A DNA stretch of 14,026 nt from Anaerolineae bacterium (GTDB taxonomy: Bacteria; Chloroflexota; Anaerolineae; Aggregatilineales; Phototrophicaceae), in contig JADLHH010000238.1 of NCBI GenBank assembly GCA_020848855.1, positions 1-14,026 of the forward strand. The letters are read 5' to 3'. A program made the translations under genes and the position numbers. A model generated the notes under the pieces. The model had not been told where the DNA came from and searched no databases. It worked only from the letters and a program-made list of their open reading frames with translations. Each line of letters opens with the position of its first letter. The stretch's first letter is position 1. This document shows positions 1-6,556 of the stretch, piece after piece.

Positions 1-803
<803 letters not shown>

Positions 804-806
804 ACC

Positions 807-1262
807 ATGCCTATCTCTGTCGAGATTGTCACGCAGGAAAAGGTCATCTTTTCCGAGCCGGAAGCCGATATGGTGGTCATCCCCGGCTCGGAGGGCGAAA
901 TGGGCGTGCTGCCGCGTCACGCGCCCGTGCTGACGACGCTCGCTTACGGCGAGTTGATTGTCCGCAAGGGGCGGGCGCAGGAAAGCTTCGCCGTCTATGG
1001 CGGCGTGGTCGATATTCGCCCGGATCGCGTCGTCGTGCTGGCTGATCTGGCGGAATCGTCCTACGAAATCGATGCCGATGCCGTTGCAGCCGCGCGCGAA
1101 CGCGCCGCGCAGATGATGGAGCAGGGTGTCGCGCCGGAGCAGAACCGCGAGGCGGCGCTGGCGCTGCGCCGGGCGGAACTGGCGCTCAAGGTGCAGCGCA
1201 AGGTGCAGTCACGCGGCAGCGCCGTGATGCGCATCGTCGAAGACGAGAACAATAACGAATAG
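807..1262 (+). CDS. atpC: ATP synthase F1 subunit epsilon
   Basis: Epsilon is the central-stalk subunit that couples gamma to the c-ring; in many bacteria its C-terminal helices brake ATP hydrolysis. The 151-residue product has the standard two-part layout. The N-terminal beta-sandwich (about 1-85) carries the typical EGEMGVLPRHAPVLTTL segment near residues 30-50. A charged, Ala/Arg/Glu-rich C-terminal helical hairpin follows (about 88-145). It is slightly longer than the common 130-140 residues. The ATG follows the atpD stop by three bases. The purine-rich AAAAGGCGGGC at the end of atpD is a plausible ribosome binding site. It is the last gene of the atp operon in this order, and two hairpins follow the TAG stop. 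Confidence 0.96.
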   Translation: MPISVEIVTQEKVIFSEPEADMVVIPGSEGEMGVLPRHAPVLTTLAYGELIVRKGRAQESFAVYGGVVDIRPDRVVVLADLAESSYEIDADAVAAARERAAQMMEQGVAPEQNREAALALRRAELALKVQRKVQSRGSAVMRIVEDENNNE

Positions 1263-1326
1263 CGTCGGCTGACTATCAGCCAACGCCCATACAACGCCCG
1301 GTCGATTCTCCCCGTCCGGGCGTTGT
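1263..1326 (+). terminator. Tandem hairpins after atpC, probable end of the atp operon
   Basis: Two perfect inverted repeats lie just after the atpC stop. The first is GGCTGA-CTA-TCAGCC (1267-1281), with CGT/ACG extending it beyond one mismatch. The second is ACAACGCCCGG (1291-1301), a 14-base loop, then CCGGGCGTTGT (1316-1326), an 11-bp GC-rich stem. No run of T follows, so this is not a textbook intrinsic terminator; it could stop or pause polymerase or protect the mRNA 3' end. CAACGCCC occurs twice (1281-1288 and 1292-1299), so the 3' arm can also pair with the first copy, which would compete with the upstream hairpin. Confidence 0.5.
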
Positions 1327-1332
1327 GCTGCA

Positions 1333-1341
1333 TGGTATAAT
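1333..1341 (+). promoter_or_regulatory. Extended -10 promoter for the MreB-like gene
   Basis: TGG-TATAAT is a perfect -10 hexamer (1336-1341) with the TGn extension (1333-1335). No convincing -35 sits 17 bp upstream, where the second atpC hairpin ends; extended -10 promoters often lack one. Initiation near 1348 would give a leader of about 48 bases to the ATG at 1396. This gives the MreB-like gene a promoter independent of the atp operon. Confidence 0.6.
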
Positions 1342-1395
1342 GGCGCGTTAACGTCGCGGTTCGTGGCGGGATTGCCGCCAGAGAAGCTGCCACCA

Positions 1396-2406
1396 ATGGG
1401 AATGTTTGACAAACGACTGGGGGTTGATCTCGGAACGATCAACGTCCTGATATACGAAAACGAGCAGATCGTTCTTCAGGAGCCGGCGCTGGTTGCACTG
1501 ACGGTCGAGGAAGAGCGAATTGTCGAAATCGGGCAGCCCGCCCGCGAAATGCTGGGGCGCGTCGATGAAGAAGATATTCAGGTGATCCGCCCGCTGCAGA
1601 ACGGTGTCATCGCCGACTACGAAGTGACTGAAGCGATGCTGCGTCACTTCTTCGGCAAGGTTGCCGGGCGCGTGCGCCTGTTCAAGCCGACGGTGATGAT
1701 CTCCGTGCCCTACGGCGTCACCAGTGTCGAAAAGCGCGCTGTCCACGAGGCGGCACTGGCGGCGGGCGCGCGCGAAGCCTTCCTCATCTGGGAGCCACTG
1801 GCGGCGGCGATTGGCGCTGGACTGCCGGTCGGCACGCCGGCGGGCGATATGGTCGTCAACATCGGCGGCGGAATCACCGAAGCGGCGGTGCTGACCATGA
1901 ACAACATCGTCCGCGCCGAAAGTGGGCGTATCGGCGGGCTGCGCATCGACGATGCGATTGTCAGCTACGTGCGGCGCAAGTACAACCTGACCATCGGGCA
2001 GCCGACCGCCGAATCGGTCAAGATTCAGGTCGGGGCGGCGGTTCCGCTCAACGATGAAATGTCGATGGAGCTTCAGGGGCGCGACAATGTCAGCGGGCTG
2101 CCGCGCACGATTTCGATCAGCACCGGTGAAATTGTCGAGGCGATTGACGAGCCGCTCCGCGAGATCGCCGGGGTGGTGCGCGGCGTGCTCGGCAATACAC
2201 CGCCGGAACTGGCGTCGGACATCATCGACCGGGGCATTGTGCTGACGGGCGGCGGTGCGCTGCTGCGCGGGCTGGACCAGTACCTGACGCGCGAAACCGG
2301 CGTGCCGGTGTACCGTGCCGACAATGCGATGATTGCGGTGGCGGTCGGCGCAGGGCGCGCGCTGAACGATCCGGCTATTCTGCGCCGGATCGCCCAGGGT
2401 GTTTAG
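1396..2406 (+). CDS. mreB: MreB-like actin homologue (rod shape-determining family), divergent nucleotide site
   Basis: This is a bacterial actin homologue of the MreB/Mbl family. Such proteins form membrane-bound filaments that organise cell-wall synthesis. Full length, 336 residues from this ATG. The fold motifs run in order: phosphate-1 DLGTINV (11-17), AIRPL-like VIRPLQNGVIADY (63-75), WEPLAAAIGAGLPV (132-145), phosphate-2 NIGGGITE (155-162), GGLRIDDAI (180-188), PPELASDI (269-276) and the adenosine motif LTGGGALLRGLD (283-294). Compared with canonical MreB (DIGGGTTE, GGDRFDEAI), phosphate-2 has Asp to Asn at 155 and Thr to Ile at 160, and GGD has Asp to Leu at 182. ATP handling may therefore be altered. 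An upstream GTG at 1363 is in frame, but ATG 1396 gives the family-like N-terminus and has a weak GAGA-type ribosome site. ATG 1402 (MFDKRLG) is also possible. The stop is 3 bases from the convergent rex stop. Confidence 0.9.
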   Translation: MGMFDKRLGVDLGTINVLIYENEQIVLQEPALVALTVEEERIVEIGQPAREMLGRVDEEDIQVIRPLQNGVIADYEVTEAMLRHFFGKVAGRVRLFKPTVMISVPYGVTSVEKRAVHEAALAAGAREAFLIWEPLAAAIGAGLPVGTPAGDMVVNIGGGITEAAVLTMNNIVRAESGRIGGLRIDDAIVSYVRRKYNLTIGQPTAESVKIQVGAAVPLNDEMSMELQGRDNVSGLPRTISISTGEIVEAIDEPLREIAGVVRGVLGNTPPELASDIIDRGIVLTGGGALLRGLDQYLTRETGVPVYRADNAMIAVAVGAGRALNDPAILRRIAQGV

Positions 2407-2409
2407 TGA

Positions 2410-3027
2410 CTAGGTGAGGTAGTACGTCATCCGCTGCAGGTGGATGACTGGATCGATGTACTGAACGTGAACATCGTCCGGCGCGTTCAGGTTGATCGGA
2501 GCGTAATTGAGGATCGCGCGGATACCCGCGTCAATCAGCATATTGGCGACCCCCTGTGCGCTCTCAGCCGGGACCGCGATCATGGCGATCTTGATGTCAT
2601 TCTCGGCGATGATGTGAGCTATGTCCTCAACCGGGCGGATGACGAACGCGCCGACACGCTTGCCGATTTTGTCCGGGGCGCTGTCGAACACGTAGGCAAT
2701 ATGAAATCCGCGCTCCGCAAAGCCCCGATAGCGCGCGACCGCGCTGCCGAGGTCGCCAGCGCCGACCAGCGCCACGCGCCAGTCGCGCTCGACCTTCAGC
2801 ACCTGCCGAAGCTGGTCCTTGAGAAACCCGATCTTATAGCCGGTTCCCTGTTTCCCGAAGCCGCCGAAATGAGACAGGTCTTTGCGTATCTGAGCTGAGC
2901 TGATGCCGAGGCGCTTGCCGAGTTCGTGCGACGACGTGACCTCCTGCCCTTCCTGAGACAGTCGTTCCAGCGCGCGCAAATATATCGGCAGACGGCTAAT
3001 GACAATGTCTGGGATAGTGGACGGCAT
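2410..3027 (-). CDS. rex: Redox-sensing transcriptional repressor Rex
   Basis: Rex is a dimeric cytoplasmic repressor that senses the NADH/NAD+ ratio. It binds TTGTGAA-N4-TTCACAA operators and releases them when NADH is high, typically controlling fermentation and respiration genes. The 205-residue product has the expected length. An N-terminal winged helix (about 8-75) carries the Rex-typical [15 protein letters not shown], then GKQGTGY. A Rossmann domain starts with [11 protein letters not shown] (GxGxxG at 89-94), and a C-terminal domain-swap segment ends the protein. I chose the ATG at 3027-3025 because AGGAG lies five bases upstream of it and the protein then begins like other Rex proteins. 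The frame stays open to 3099, but that would add 24 unusual residues over a putative operator. The gene is convergent with the MreB-like gene, and two operator candidates upstream suggest autoregulation. Confidence 0.95.
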   Translation of the reverse strand: MPSTIPDIVISRLPIYLRALERLSQEGQEVTSSHELGKRLGISSAQIRKDLSHFGGFGKQGTGYKIGFLKDQLRQVLKVERDWRVALVGAGDLGSAVARYRGFAERGFHIAYVFDSAPDKIGKRVGAFVIRPVEDIAHIIAENDIKIAMIAVPAESAQGVANMLIDAGIRAILNYAPINLNAPDDVHVQYIDPVIHLQRMTYYLT

Positions 3028-3053
3028 AGGGTCTCCTGCCAGCCGAATTCTGT

Positions 3054-3071
3054 TTGTGAAAGAAGCCACAT
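3054..3071 (-). promoter_or_regulatory. Candidate Rex operator, proximal
   Basis: TTGTGAA-AGAA-GCCACAT on the plus strand matches the general Rex consensus TTGTGAA-N4-TTCACAA at 7/7 in the left half and 4/7 in the right. It lies 27 bp upstream of the rex start codon, in the probable leader. The match is by eye against the known family consensus; no scoring was run. Confidence 0.4.
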
Positions 3072-3109
3072 CTAATGTTACCATCATGCTTTGCTTCACG
3101 CCAGCTTAA

Positions 3110-3127
3110 TAGTGGAAATGTTCACAC
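3110..3127 (-). promoter_or_regulatory. Candidate Rex operator, distal, within a possible rex promoter
   Basis: TAGTGGA-AATG-TTCACAC matches the Rex consensus 5/7 and 6/7. On the minus strand a weak -10 (TATTAA, plus 3106-3111) overlaps its end, and a poor -35 (GTTAAA, plus 3129-3134) lies 17 bp upstream. The site would therefore sit in the promoter spacer, where bound Rex would block polymerase. The promoter hexamers are weak and support is moderate at best. Confidence 0.4.
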
Positions 3128-3317
3128 ATTTAACACCATTTGCTTAGACAAAAATGCACAGCCAGAGCCGGCGCAAAAGCAGATGCTGTATCCGGCAGCA
3201 AAGGCTTGATGATTCCAGTATCGTTCGGAATGCGGGACATGGTTTTCATCTCCGCTGGTTCACTTGTATTGCCAGGTTTCCCGGCGGGGCGCGCAGCCTT
3301 TCGATCGCGTGATACAA

Positions 3318-3346
3318 TTGTTGCAGCGAGACGATCTCGCTACAAT
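3318..3346 (+). promoter_or_regulatory. Promoter of the GbsR-type regulator gene
   Basis: TTGTTG (3318-3323), a 17-bp spacer and TACAAT (3341-3346) form a good sigma70-type promoter. The expected start near 3353 leaves a leader of about 18 bases, including the AGGGG ribosome site (3359-3363). An earlier TACAAT (3313-3318) overlaps the -35, so ACAATT occurs as a direct repeat 28 bp apart. Confidence 0.65.
3325..3341. promoter_or_regulatory. Palindromic operator candidate filling the promoter spacer
   Basis: AGCGAGA-CGA-TCTCGCT is a perfect inverted repeat with 7-bp arms and a 3-bp centre, lying between the -35 and -10 hexamers. Outside it, AATTGT (3316-3321) and ACAATT (3342-3347) are also complementary. 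The position is ideal for repression. Autoregulation by the dimeric GbsR/MarR-type product just downstream is the simplest reading, but that is an inference. Confidence 0.5.
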
Positions 3347-3370
3347 TAGCTGAAACACAGGGGCAACCGC

Positions 3371-3931
3371 ATGGCGGCAGACGGCAGCACCGAGTTGCTG
3401 TTAGAGTCAGTTCACCACAGTATGCTTGACGGCTTGGGACAGCTTTCCGACTACTTCGGCTTCGGCAAAGTAGTCGGGCAGATTTATGGCGCCGTGCTCC
3501 TGAGCGACCGCCCCCTATGCCTCGACGACCTGGTCGAGCGGCTCGATATTTCCAAAGCCAATGCCAGCATGAACATGCACTCACTGGAGACCCTGGGGAT
3601 GGTTCGCCAGGTGTGGGTGCGCGGAACCAGCGGGCGGCGCAAGTTCTATGAAGCTGAAACCGACTTCTGGCAGATCATCGCCAACATCCTCAAAGGACGC
3701 GAAATGCGCGATGTGGATCGCGCAATCGGCGTCATGGAAGACAACATCCAGCGCCTGACCGCCGAAATGCAGGCGATGGAAGATGGTGACCGGGAACTAG
3801 CGCAGCTTTACGTCGAGCGAATCAAGCAGATGCAAAGCCTGTTTCAGTTCGCGCAGATCATGATCGTGACGATTCTCGCGCGCGTGACCGAGCTGGACTC
3901 CGGCGAAGTGCCGCATATCGACATCGAATAA
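3371..3931 (+). CDS. GbsR/MarR-family transcriptional regulator
   Basis: A 186-residue DNA-binding protein of the GbsR-like branch of the MarR superfamily. The winged helix (about 30-100) has the family pattern: GQIYGAVLLSDRPLCLDDLVERLDISKANASMNMHSLE split across helices 2-4, then the wing VRQVWVRGTSGRRKFYEAETD. The C-terminal part (about 105-175) is a long charged helix with heptad-like spacing, probably for dimerisation. In other bacteria GbsR-like proteins control osmoprotectant uptake, transporters or membrane functions. The ligand here cannot be told, and no transporter is adjacent. The ATG at 3371 follows AGGGG by seven bases and a clear promoter. tRNA-Leu begins 54 bases after the stop and has its own promoter. 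Confidence 0.88.
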   Translation: MAADGSTELLLESVHHSMLDGLGQLSDYFGFGKVVGQIYGAVLLSDRPLCLDDLVERLDISKANASMNMHSLETLGMVRQVWVRGTSGRRKFYEAETDFWQIIANILKGREMRDVDRAIGVMEDNIQRLTAEMQAMEDGDRELAQLYVERIKQMQSLFQFAQIMIVTILARVTELDSGEVPHIDIE

Positions 3932-3947
3932 GCGCGCAAGATTGCCC

Positions 3948-3976
3948 TTGCCGCCACCCCGCCGGGTGCCTATAAT
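3948..3976 (+). promoter_or_regulatory. Promoter of tRNA-Leu
   Basis: TTGCCG (3948-3953), a 17-bp spacer and a perfect TATAAT (3971-3976) lie 9 bp before the mature tRNA 5' end. Initiation would fall near 3983, giving almost no 5' leader. Confidence 0.7.
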
Positions 3977-3985
3977 CCTGGGCGC

Positions 3986-4067
3986 GGGGGAGTGGCGGAA
4001 TTGGCAGACGCGCATGACTTAGGATCATGTCTCTCACGAGGTGAGGGTTCGAGTCCCTCCTTCCCCA
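3986..4067 (+). tRNA. tRNA-Leu (anticodon UAG)
   Basis: An 82-base type II tRNA that reads CUN leucine codons. The acceptor stem pairs GGGGGAG with CTTCCCC (one G-T wobble), followed by discriminator A at 4067. The anticodon stem CATGA/TCATG encloses the loop CTTAGGA, with TAG at 4020-4022. A long variable arm built on CTC/GAG, as expected for Leu, precedes the T arm GAGGG-TTCGAGT-CCCTC. The D arm contains the usual GG (AATTGGCAGA). The bases after the discriminator are AGC, so CCA is not encoded and must be added by nucleotidyltransferase. No convincing terminator follows before the convergent hydrolase gene. Confidence 0.97.
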
Positions 4068-4110
4068 AGCATCCCAAATCACAAATTGTCAGCGACAGAA
4101 CCGTTTTAGC

Positions 4111-5580
4111 CTACGAGTCTTTCGCCTCTTGCGCTGGCTCCTTCGGTTTCACCTTCGTGAATACGATCGGGCTGCCGGTTGGCTCCAGCGGAATTTCGAG
4201 GCTGCAGATTTGCCCCTTCGTGTCGGTGTGGAAGACGGTTTTCAGCCGGGCTTCGAGCATGTTGTTGACCATATCGAACACGTCGTAGTGGTAGTGTTCG
4301 AGCTTCGCCGGAAGGTGGTTATACGTCCCTTCCAGCGTCCCATCGCCTTTCAGGGAAATGGTGAGGATGCCGTAACCGGGGTTCTCGTAATCGCCGACAT
4401 AGGCTTCTAGTGGATGTGACGGCTGCGTTCCGACGATGCGATCCTCGTCTGCCTTCGCCTCGGCTTCTTTCGCCATCGCCTTCATTTTGTCGGCGAAGTC
4501 CCTGAAATGGGCGTTCCAGTCGTATGCTTCCGCGCCGATTAGGCGGTCGTATAACTCGTGTGTCACCACGTGCGGAAGTTGGTTGCCGTTCAGATTGGTG
4601 AGGACGACCATACCGGCGTTGATGCCGGGTATGAACGACACCAGCGCCGAGAAACCGTCGATATTGCCGCCGTGATGCAGCATCACCTGTTTGTGGTACG
4701 GGTTGATGAACCAGCCCAGCCCGTAGCTGATCAGCTTGACACCGAAAACCTGCTCCCAGAGCGGGTCGGCAACCACCATCTGCGAAGAATGAAGCTCTCG
4801 CATGTTGGCTTCGGACACGACCGTCTGCTCGCCCACTTTGCCGTTGTGGAGCTGCAGCCTGACCCACTCGATCATGTCGACCAGATTCGAGTTGATCGAT
4901 CCGGCGGGACCGACCGTCGTGATGTTGCGGAAGCCGATCAGCTTGACGACATCATCCTTTTCGCTGTAGGGCAGGGCATAGTCGTCCACCTGCTGGGATT
5001 CATCGACCGAGAACTGGCTGTGTGTCATGCCCAGCGGCTTGAAGATGCGTTCGCGCACGACATCTTCCCACGTCGAACCTTCGACAAAGCCCGCCAGATA
5101 GCCTGCCGTCATGTACATGAGGTTCTGGTACTGGAAGTAGGTACGAAAGTCGCGGGTTGGCTCCAGATAGCGCACGCGCTCCAGCAGTTCCGCGCGTGTT
5201 GCCGACGCGTTGTACCACGACAAATCATGCCGCGGCAGCCCGGAGCGATGGCAGAGCAGGTCGCGTGGGGTCATGCGCTCGCTGGCGAAATCGTCCTTCA
5301 TCCTGAAGTGGGGCAGGTATTCCCGCACGGGTTTATCCCATTCGAGCTTGCCGTCGTCGACTGCGATTGCCACCGAAGCTGCCGTGAAGGCTTTTGACGA
5401 CGAGCCGATGGCGAAGATCGTGTTCGGCGTGACGGGCAGGTTGGCTTCGACATTGCGGTGCCCGAAGCCCTGGCAGAAAATGACCTCATCGTCTTTGATG
5501 ACGGCGACGGCGACGCCGGGAACCTTCCATGCTGCCCGCTTTTCTTCGACGTAGTCGGCAAAACCCTGCAAGGTGTCCAA
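4111..5580 (-). CDS. Cytoplasmic serine hydrolase, beta-lactamase/D-aminopeptidase superfamily
   Basis: A 489-residue member of the class C beta-lactamase-like superfamily, which includes DD-peptidases, D-aminopeptidases and esterases. The active-site set is intact. IGSSSK carries the nucleophile Ser60 and Lys63, YQN (Tyr151) stands for the YxN motif, and HHGG (303-305) stands for the KTG-like third motif. A C-terminal beta-rich domain (about 385-480), of the kind often called DUF3471, follows a charged Lys/Glu linker near 363-380. There is no signal peptide or membrane segment, so it should act in the cytoplasm, unlike true beta-lactamases. The start is a TTG at 5580-5578, chosen because AAGGAG lies eight bases upstream and no ATG fits. 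It is the last gene of the permease operon, 34 bp after DppC. A substrate with D-amino acids or an ester is likely, but the exact one is unknown. Confidence 0.9.
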   Translation of the reverse strand: MDTLQGFADYVEEKRAAWKVPGVAVAVIKDDEVIFCQGFGHRNVEANLPVTPNTIFAIGSSSKAFTAASVAIAVDDGKLEWDKPVREYLPHFRMKDDFASERMTPRDLLCHRSGLPRHDLSWYNASATRAELLERVRYLEPTRDFRTYFQYQNLMYMTAGYLAGFVEGSTWEDVVRERIFKPLGMTHSQFSVDESQQVDDYALPYSEKDDVVKLIGFRNITTVGPAGSINSNLVDMIEWVRLQLHNGKVGEQTVVSEANMRELHSSQMVVADPLWEQVFGVKLISYGLGWFINPYHKQVMLHHGGNIDGFSALVSFIPGINAGMVVLTNLNGNQLPHVVTHELYDRLIGAEAYDWNAHFRDFADKMKAMAKEAEAKADEDRIVGTQPSHPLEAYVGDYENPGYGILTISLKGDGTLEGTYNHLPAKLEHYHYDVFDMVNNMLEARLKTVFHTDTKGQICSLEIPLEPTGSPIVFTKVKPKEPAQEAKDS

Positions 5581-5614
5581 CAGATTTGCTCCTTAGTTCG
5601 TCCGTAAAGGCATA

Positions 5615-6538
5615 TTACTTGCGCGCGCTGCGGGGGTCGAGCGCGTCGCGCAGACCATCGCCCAGCACGTAGAAGAACAGCACCGTCACCGCGATCAGCA
5701 CGCCGGGCCAGAAGACCAGATACGTACCCTTGGCGAAGTAAGTGCGCGAGTCGGTGAGCATGTTGCCCCATGACGGCGTGGGGGCCTGTACGCCCAAGCC
5801 GAGGAAGCTCAAGCCGGATTCGATCAGGATCAGGCTACCCGCGTTGATGGTCAGCGCAACGATCACCGTCGAGACAACGTTGGGCAGGATATGGTGCGTC
5901 ATCAGGCGGCGGCTGGACGCGCCCAGGGCGCGCGCCGCCAGTACGTAATCGCGCTCGCGCAGCGTGAGCACTTCGCCGCGCACCAGGCGGCACGTCGATG
6001 CCCAGCCGAAAACCGCCAGCAGCATCACCAGCACCGCTGGCGAGGGCGACCAGATCGTCGAGGCGATCAGCAGCAGGAAGATCGACGGGATCGACTCCAG
6101 CGTGTTGATGAACCAGATCAGAACGTCGTCAATCCAGCCGCCATAAAAGCCGGCAATCATGCCCAGCGTCACGCCGATGACGATTGCCAGCACACTGGCA
6201 GAGTAGGCGATTGCCAGCGAAACACGCCCGCCGTATATCAGGCGCAGGAACTGGTCGCGCCCCTGGTTATCGGTTCCCAAAAAATGCTCAACGCCGGGTT
6301 CCTGATAGCGCTCGGCGATATTGGTGCGGTTCACGTCCAGGTGCAGCCCGTTCTCGATGATGATCGGTCCCACGATGCAGGCGATGGTCAACAGTACCAG
6401 TCCAATCAGAGCGATCATCGTCAGGCGGTCGTGCCGAATATGCCGGACTGCATCTTGCCAGTAGTAGCGCTGCTTCGCCGGTTTGCCCAGCCGCGTCACT
6501 GGCGTGATGCTGATAGCGTCTTCCACACGTTCAGTCAT
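5615..6538 (-). CDS. ABC transporter permease, DppC/OppC type (peptide family)
   Basis: A 307-residue inner-membrane permease, one half of the channel of a peptide-type (PepT family) ABC importer. It starts with a cytoplasmic tail of about 37 residues and a first membrane helix (about 39-61). It then has the DppC-typical loop FLGTDNQGRDQFLRL (86-100), several further helices, and the ATPase-docking EAA loop around RDYVLAARALGASSRR (196-211), followed by HHILPN. It ends DGLRDALDPR, as in the family. It lies 18 bp after the DppB-type gene and 34 bp before the serine hydrolase. Neither the binding protein nor the two ATPases is nearby, so the substrate is inferred only from family and neighbours: di-/oligopeptides, possibly nickel or glycosides in other members. 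The ATG at 6538-6536 has only a weak ribosome site, which fits coupling to the upstream gene. Confidence 0.92.
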   Translation of the reverse strand: MTERVEDAISITPVTRLGKPAKQRYYWQDAVRHIRHDRLTMIALIGLVLLTIACIVGPIIIENGLHLDVNRTNIAERYQEPGVEHFLGTDNQGRDQFLRLIYGGRVSLAIAYSASVLAIVIGVTLGMIAGFYGGWIDDVLIWFINTLESIPSIFLLLIASTIWSPSPAVLVMLLAVFGWASTCRLVRGEVLTLRERDYVLAARALGASSRRLMTHHILPNVVSTVIVALTINAGSLILIESGLSFLGLGVQAPTPSWGNMLTDSRTYFAKGTYLVFWPGVLIAVTVLFFYVLGDGLRDALDPRSARK

Positions 6539-6556
6539 TTTCAGCGTCTCGTTCCA

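Larger units (their letters stand above)
3028..3370. other. Divergent intergenic region between rex and the GbsR-type regulator
   Basis: This 343-bp gap holds the rex start region with two Rex-like operators (3054-3127) on the left. The promoter of the GbsR-type gene, with its palindrome (3318-3346), lies on the right. The middle (about 3140-3310) shows only a 69-codon open frame from 3140, with no ribosome site and no family resemblance that I recognise. I see no RNA gene or repeat family in it. Confidence 0.6.

Noticed and set aside
3140..3349. A 69-codon frame in the rex-GbsR intergenic region
   Set aside because: It has no ribosome site or recognisable motif and runs through the GbsR promoter and operator.
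4068..4110. A terminator between tRNA-Leu and the convergent hydrolase
   Set aside because: Only TGTC-AGC-GACA (4-bp stem) is seen and no adequate T run; too weak to call.
3992..4288. A 98-codon plus-strand frame starting inside the tRNA
   Set aside because: It begins within tRNA-Leu and overlaps the hydrolase gene on the other strand; it is an artefact of an open frame through the tRNA.
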